Source: Rhizophagus clarus
Taxonomy: Eukaryota > Glomeromycota > Glomeromycetes > Glomerales > Glomeraceae
Assembly: GCA_015698045.1 (NCBI GenBank)
Contig: BLAL01000044.1
Location: 1 to 64,000 of the forward strand
Direction: 5' to 3'
Length of the DNA stretch: 64,000 nt
Part shown: positions 58,237 through 64,000 of the stretch, piece after piece
How the letters are laid out: every line of letters begins with the position of its first letter
Position numbering within the stretch: the stretch's first letter is position 1
Program-made: the position numbers and the translations under genes
Notes under the pieces: model-generated
Databases searched by the model: none
Seen by the model: only the letters and a program-made list of their open reading frames with translations
What the model was told of the DNA's origin: nothing

Positions 58237-58390
58237 TGGGTCAGGTCAGGTCAGGTTATATCGTTAACCCAAACTGAATAATTTTTTTCAGGTCAGGTCA
58301 GGTTGGATAACTTTTCTGACCTGACCTGACCCATTTGACCTGAAAGTATTCAGGTCATTTCAGGTAACCAGGTAAACCCAATTACCTGAA
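58237..58390. repeat. GGTCAGGTCAGG inverted-repeat cluster
   Basis: TGGGTCAGGTCAGGTCAGGT at about 58237 is followed by a second direct run at 58290 and by the inverted CTGACCTGACCTGACCCA at 58317. Further AGGTCATTTCAGGT and ACCTGAA words continue to 58390. The runs can form a strong hairpin. Confidence 0.75.
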
Positions 58391-58429
58391 GTTTTATTAC
58401 AAATATTTTAAATAAAAAAATATCTCAAA

Positions 58430-59160
58430 AATGTTTTTTTTATTAAATTTTCTATTAAAAAACGTTGCAAAATATTTTTTTATTAATAAAATATACTGGA
58501 AAAACATTTTGCAACATTTTTTCATAAAGTTAATTAAAAAAACATTTTGCAACATTTTTTTATAAAGCTAATTAAAAAATGTTGTGAAACGTTTCTTTAT
58601 TAATAAATATACATGAAAAAACATTTCACAACGTTTTTTCACAAAATTAATTAAAAAAATGTTGTGAAATATTTTTTTATTAATAAAATACACTGAAACA
58701 ATGTTTCGTAACGTTTTTTCACAAAATGAATTAAAAAAATGTTGCGAAACATTTTTTCATAAAGCTATTTAAAAAAAACGTTGTGAAATATTTTTTATTA
58801 ATAAAATACACTGAAAAAACATTTTGCAACATTTTTTCACAAAATTAATTAAAAAAACGTTATGAAATGTTTTTTTATTAGTAAAAATATACTGAAAAAA
58901 CGTTTCGCAATATTTTTTCATAAAGCTATTTAAAAAAAAAGTTGCAAAACGTTTTTTATTAATAAAATATACTGAAAAAACATTTTGCAATATTTTTTCA
59001 TAAAGCTATTTAAAAAAAAATGTTGTGAAACGTTTTTTTATTAATAAAATATACTGAAAAAACGTTTTGCAACGTTTTTTATTAATAAATATACACTGAA
59101 AAAATATTTCGCAACGTTTTTTCATTAGATTAATTAAAAACATTGCAGAACTTTTTTTTA
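58430..59160. repeat. ~100-bp tandem repeats with internal palindrome
   Basis: About seven degenerate units contain AAAAAACRTTTTGCAACRTT, TTTTCATAAAGCTA, TTAAAAAAAYGTTGYGAAAY and TTTTTATTAATAAAATATAC. The CATTTTGCAACA and TGTTGCGAAACATT words are mutually inverted inside each unit. Confidence 0.7.
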
Positions 59161-59214
59161 TTAAATTGATTTCAGATTAACAGGTCAATTAGATTAGATC
59201 AAACCTGTAATCAC

Positions 59215-59630
59215 AGGTCGAATAGTGGCAAATCAGTCACCAATCAGCTATCAATCGGGTATCTTATTGATAACTAATTGATTCAATAAGTATTCAATCG
59301 GGTGGCTGATTGATAACTGATTTTTGCCAAAATCCGTCATCAATCGGGCAGGCCGATTGATGGTTAACTGATGGTTGATTGATGGTCAATTGATGGTCGA
59401 TTAATGGTCAAAATATGGTCAAATAGTCAAATTATGGTCAAATTAAGGTCAAATTAAGGTCAAATTTAAGATTAAATTAAGGTCAAATTAAGGTCAAATT
59501 AAGGTCAAATTAAGGTTAAATTAAGGTTAAATTAAGGTCGAATTAAGGTCAAATTATGGTCAAAATTATGGTCAAATTAAGGTCAAATTATGGTCAAATT
59601 ATGGTCAAATTAAGGAGCACAGGTCGAATG
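59215..59630. repeat. ATCAATCGGG/GATTGATGG words passing into an ~11-bp GGTCAAATTA repeat
   Basis: At 59230-59400 the words CAATCGGGT, GATTGATGGT and TGGTCAATTGATGGTC alternate. From about 59400 to 59620 an 11-12 bp unit GGTCAAATTA(W) is repeated about 18 times. No coding sequence. Confidence 0.8.
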
Positions 59631-59639
59631 AAAAAAAAT

Positions 59640-60140
59640 CGGATTTTGCTCTATTTAAAATAGCCTTGCCGACTTCAATATAGAATATGCCAAATTTTGC
59701 TTATTTTAGTATAGCCATATCTATTTTTGCCGATTTTTGTTAAATTCCGATTTTTCAGTCATAAATGCCGATTTTAGCGGCCGATTTTTACCTTTTTTTA
59801 AATAAATGCCAATATTTAAACTGGAGATATTATATTTATTATATACTTTACCCTTTTCGTATAGTTCGAATAAAGGATTTTATCTTATTTAAAATTCCCT
59901 TGCCGACTTCAATAAGGCTTTGCCGATTATTTTACTAATTTTTTGCCGATTTTTGTTAACTTCCGATTTTTCATCCAGAAATGCCGATTTTAGTGGCCGA
60001 TTTTTACCTTTTTTTTAATTAAATGCCGATATTTAAACCGGAGATATTATATTTAGTGTAAACTTTACCGCTTTTGACACAGGTCGAATAAAGATTTTAC
60101 TCTATTTAAAATAGCCTTTGCCGATATTTAAATTGTAATA
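59640..60140. repeat. ~220-bp tandem repeat with GCCGATTTT motif, two full copies and a part
   Basis: Copies start near 59640, 59873 and 60080. Each begins GATTTTRYTCTATTTAAAAT, then CCTTGCCGACTTCAATA, CCGATTTTTGTTAA, GGCCGATTTTTACC and ends GGAGATATTATATTTA. Short cousins (CCGATTTGCAATACA, TTTGCCGGC) recur at about 61050 and 61220. Confidence 0.8.
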
Positions 60141-61680
60141 TTTCGTAATTTTACATCATAGGATTTTTGAAATTATTTATTATACTAATAAATATAAGAT
60201 ACTATTCTAAATATTCTACTTGTTTTGTACATTGAATTCCCAGTTGGTTCGATTTCACAAACAATAACTGAAGTATTCATAAGGTTGAACAGTGATAATC
60301 GAAACTGATGAGATCGCATTGATAAGGCCTATTCCTAAAAAGTTAATTAATCACATTTAATTAAACGCTATTTAATTGTACTATTTTTTTTTTTTTTCAA
60401 AAAAAAACTTTCTTTCTGAAAGAAGAGTCTGCCTCCTATACCGTTTGCCGTCGTGCATAGTGTGTTATAGGAAAGGTGGGCTAGGTGGCCACCTAAAGTT
60501 TGTAAATAACTCTGGTACCAAAGTTGATGATCTATTTACTATACATAGACCTCTCACTTCGAATTTTGGTTATGATAATTCCGCCTCCTCTGTCGCATTA
60601 TTCGTCGAAGTCTAAATAGATATCATTATGACTTATGAGTAAAATATTTACAATAATAATGTAAATTCTTTAATCATAGTTAAAATAGGCATGATGGGAT
60701 AACTCATATATCATGAGCTCTGTCTGTGCGAAGTGCCGTTTTATTTATAATCAAAGTAGACTTAAGTCGTAAGTAACTTTGATTATCATTGATTAGGAAA
60801 GTACATGCAACGAAAATCCTTTATCAAGGGGTAAAATAGGCATGATGGGATAACTCATATATCATGAGCTCTGTCTGTGCGAAGTGCCATTTTATTTATA
60901 ATCAAAGTAGGCTTAAGTCGTAAGTAACTTGATTATAACAATGATGATTATTGGAGAATTAAGTTGCAACATTTTTAAACATTTTTGAATAAGTGCCGTA
61001 TTAATTTAATGTAATTGTTACCCTTTTCAAATAAGAAGGGCCGATTTGCAATACAGCTTTGCCGGCCTTAAATGTATTTATATAGCCAGAATAATTGTTT
61101 TATACTTTATGTGATATTTAATTAAAATAAAATAAACCTTTGATATCTAAAAATTATTACATGATTAGAGTTATTAATCACAAAGTATGGTGCTTGTATC
61201 GTAATGCCGTAATAAAGACCGATTTGCAATACAACTTTGCCGGCTCAAAATAAGATCTCTTGTTATCTGAATTATCTGATTTTTCACGCGGTTAGAATTA
61301 ATTACGGTATATGTAACCTTTATCGTTATTCTTGTGCCAAAAAAAAATGATTGTTATAATTTAATCAAATACAAATGCTATAATTGAATTCGCCATTCTG
61401 ATTTTACATATAATTCATTTTATATTATATAAAGTTTTTAAAACGAAATTTTTTTATTTAAAGGAATCACAGCCATATATTCTTTTGTTTTTCTCGTCCC
61501 AGTATCAAAATTACATTTAATGAATTTTCCTATTACTGTATATGATGTATGGGTATAATACTGTCTCTTCTCATATCATAAAACTCATTTGTCCATAATT
61601 CCATATTACATGATTTTATGTCGTTATCTACTTGGCAATAATATCTTGTACTATGATCTTGAACCGGTTTGTACCATTTG
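60141..61680. other. Intergenic, includes a 151-bp-spaced direct duplication
   Basis: A GC-richer 79-codon frame at 60376-60615 (GGHLKFVNNSGTKVDDLFTI, HRPLTSNFGYDNSASS) has no recognised family and no supporting exon; it may be a relic. The duplicated segment at 60681-60936 is listed separately. The rest is AT-rich. Confidence 0.4.
60681..60936. repeat. Direct duplication of ~105 bp
   Basis: 60681-60786 and 60832-60936 both contain TAAAATAGGCATGATGGGAT, AACTCATATATCATGAGCTC, TGTCTGTGCGAAGTGCC and AGTCGTAAGTAACTT, with only a few differences. The spacing is 151 bp. Confidence 0.9.
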
Positions 61681-61689
61681 ACTAAGGTT

Positions 61690-61885
61690 GCTTGCTGAAA
61701 CTAGTGAGTTTCGGCATGCCGAAACTGCTGAAACTGGCGAAACTAGATTTCGGCAAGCAGCCAAAAATGCCGAAATGCCGAAACTGCCGAAACTGCCAAA
61801 ATGCCGAAACAGTTTCGGCATTTTGGCATAGTTTCGGCATAATATATATTAATACTTTAATATAGTTTCGGCATAGTTTCATTTT
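61690..61885. repeat. GCCGAAACT motif cluster with 20-bp palindrome
   Basis: AGTTTCGGCATGCCGAAACT at 61707-61726 is a perfect 20-bp palindrome. The half-site GCCGAAAC and its complement GTTTCGGC recur about eight more times, in both orientations, up to 61877. The cluster lies 0.3 kb upstream of the hAT transposase start and may be the subterminal binding region of that element. Confidence 0.8.
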
Positions 61886-62209
61886 TCTAATAATGTAATT
61901 AGTGTAACAAAATAAAATTCAGCCACCACATGACACACAACCAATCATATCTGACGGTCATTCAGGAAATGATCTGACATCATTAATATCAAAGATAATC
62001 AGTTACTTTTCGTCCTTTAACTCCTTTAACTCCTTTTTTTATTTATCATTTTACTGTTATAATCCCCAACTGTTACGGCTATACCTTGAAATTTGAACCA
62101 AATCATATGATTATCTGTTATGGATTTTTTAAATTACTTCGTGTTTGCCTTGCATTACTTTTTTTACTTAAACACGTACAAAATAAAAAAACTTTATACA
62201 CATTTCAAT

Positions 62210-64000
62210 ATGACCAGCACTTTAGACTTAGAAAAAAATAAAAATAAAGGTGGTAGGCCTCCCAGCTCTACCTGGGAGGATGCTATTAGAGGAAATCCCG
62301 TTGGTTCAGGAAAATATCATGCCACTTGTAAATATTGTAATTTTTCATGGTCACGAGGTGATATATCAAAACTTGAAGAGCACTTTGCGAACCACTGCTC
62401 GGAAGCTCCAGGACCCATTGTTAGAAAATATTTGAATAAAATATTAGAGCGTGAAGATAAAGTTAATAAAAAAAGAAAAATTGTTGGGAGTAATCAGTTA
62501 AATATTACAGACTACCATGATTCCACAAAAATTCCTGATGGTAGAGTAACTAGGATTAATCGTGCCTTGGCTAAATTTTTCGTTGCATGTGGTATTTCAT
62601 TCCAGATAGTCGAGCACCCTTTTTTTATTAACTTTGTAAAGGAGCTTAATTCTTCGTATGAGCTGCCAACCAGAGAATTTTTGTCAGATCAGTTACTTGA
62701 GTGGGAATTATCAATGGTGAACTCAACTGTCACATCCATCATTGAAAATGGAGCTAATTTGACTTTAGGTTTTTAATACTTTTTTTATACTTTTTTAAAA
62801 CAATATTCTTAATGTGTTTTTAAGTAATAATATTAATATTAATATAATTTAGCGTTCGATGGTTGGACGTCCCCCACTCATCGTTCTATATGGAATTTTG
62901 TTATTATGACTCCGTCGAGAGAAGAGTATTTGTATAAACTTCAAGATTTGTCAGAACATTCGCATACAGGTAATTACGTAGCCGAAGTGATTGGAAAAAT
63001 AATTGAAAGAATCGGCCCGAATAAAATATTGGCTATTGTGTCCGATAATGCCTCAAACGTTCAGAATGCACACAAAATTATTGAAGAGAAATACCCTAAC
63101 ATCGAAAACGTATGATGTATAGCACATGCGGTCAATCTTATCGCGTGTGATATACTTAAAGAAAGTTTTGGAGATCGTTTATTACGAAAAGTTAATACAT
63201 TAGCTTCATTTTTTAAAAATTCCCATCAAGCTGGAGCCAAACTCACACAACTCATCAAAGAGAATAGTATTCATGGAGGAGGCATTAAGTTATATTGTAA
63301 GACGCGATGGACAACGGCTAGCGAATCAGTAGATTTGGTAATTAGGTTGGAACCAGTACTAGAACAAATTATTACTAATGAAAGTAATTTGTTGAACGAT
63401 AAGGTCAAACGTGTTATCCAAACACGGAATTTTTTTTCCGATTTACGAATTCTTTCATTCGTTTTAAATCCATTGAGAAAAGCCGTCTTGGCTTTAGAAT
63501 CAAGATCAGCGACGCTTGGAGATTGTTTTTTAAGTTTGATAAGACTATCAGCAGTTTTGAAACAATTACCCAAATCATTTAATCAAAACTTCCGTAACCA
63601 TTGTTTCAACGTGATGAATGAAAGATTTAAAGAGTTCGATGATGACAAATATATAACCTGCTTTTTTCTAGATCCCCGATTTAGGAGTAAGCCTCTCACA
63701 GCCAAAGCTTATTCAAGGATCGTGAGGTGCGCTACTACAATTGGTAAAAGGTTAGGATTTGATCTTAAAGAATCCAGGGCTCTATGCGAGCAAATTAAGA
63801 ACTACCGTGATAATAAACCACCCTTTGATCTTGATGAATCTTGTTCTCTAGACGATCCTCTAAATTGGTGGAATTTGATCGATACTGACCCTCGACCGAA
63901 CAGCCTCCCAAGAGTCGCTCGCCATCTATTAGCGATTTGTCCAAATTCCGCAAGTTGCGAACGAGGATTCTCAACACTTGGCTGGCTATTTAATGATCGG
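62210..64000 (+). pseudogene. hAT-superfamily transposase, one premature stop, runs off the window
   Basis: Exon 1 runs from the ATG at 62210 (or an upstream in-frame ATG at 62120) to 62768. After an 84-nt GT-AG intron, exon 2 runs from 62853 to the window edge. Features in order: BED zinc finger (TWEDAIRG..., CKYCNFSWSRGDISKLEEHF, then H and C); ITDYHD linker; INRALAKFFVACGISFQIVE, HPFF; the D box LTLAFDGWTSPTHRSIWNF; second D box AIVSDNASNVQNAHKIIEE; then CIAHAVNLIACDIL; KTRWTTASES; and the C-terminal hATC dimerisation segment (LDDPLNWWNL, LPRVARHLLAICPNSASCER, GFSTLG). The TGA at 63113-63115, between NIENV and CIAHAVNL, is the only stop seen and truncates the protein. The rest of the frame is intact, suggesting recent inactivation, an unusual codon change, or read error. 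The 3' end of the element lies beyond the window. Confidence 0.88.

Noticed and set aside
61682..61882. 66-codon minus-strand frame with repeated FRHFG/FGMPKL-like residues
   Set aside because: It is generated by the GCCGAAACT motif cluster and not by a gene.

Overview
The window looks like nuclear DNA of an AT-rich, transposon-rich fungus. The best fit is a glomeromycotan (arbuscular mycorrhizal) genome such as Rhizophagus. This is inferred from the very AT-rich background, short GT-AG introns, a fungal UCS-type protein with no TPR, a CBF1-like bHLH factor, several F-box-type genes and decayed Plavaka, Tc1/mariner and hAT elements. No rRNA, tRNA, CRISPR array or bacterial operon was seen. 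All exon joins were worked out by hand from GT/AG sites and reading-frame phase.

Left part (1-24.1 kb) is accessory DNA. It starts with a 73-bp tandem repeat and holds an unrecognised six-exon minus-strand gene or pseudogene (2977-4503), whose last exon is hidden in what looks like a pyrimidine-rich microsatellite. Next come a frameshifted Plavaka-type transposase gene (6676-9593) and a small tail-anchored protein gene (10390-10784), both lying between inverted copies of a ~100-bp GC-richer repeat (family B). A ~4.6-kb segment flanked by a second inverted repeat (family A, 10947-15594) carries two unrecognised, divergently transcribed ORFs. A 17-copy, 51-bp satellite follows (17316-18165). 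The block ends with an apparently complete ~4.7-kb DNA transposon (19342-24016) encoding an uninterrupted nine-exon, 1103-aa DDE transposase-like protein.

Central part (26.8-39.1 kb) is a euchromatic gene island: quinolinate phosphoribosyltransferase, divergent from a UCS-domain myosin chaperone; a decayed nodulin-like MFS transporter; a small cysteine-rich membrane protein, divergent from an F-box-like gene; a six-exon UDP-glycosyltransferase; a short hypothetical ORF; and an F-box protein of 550 aa.

From 39.7 to 48.2 kb the DNA is extremely AT-rich and made largely of transposon remnants: a Tc1/mariner copy with ~110-bp TIRs, a nested MITE pair, two other TIR-bounded elements and a 26-bp satellite. 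Two clear housekeeping genes follow: a CBF1-like bHLH-zipper factor (48931-49883, plus) and a 16-exon UBP14/USP5 deubiquitinase (55226-51862, minus), which converge on each other. From 56.8 kb to the right edge the sequence is again repeats and MITEs, ending in a hAT transposase gene that runs off the window and has one premature stop.

The host genes do not form a pathway. They are independent housekeeping and signalling genes embedded in transposon-derived DNA. The most promising unexplained systems are the intact 19.3-24.0 kb transposon and the A-repeat-flanked two-ORF segment.
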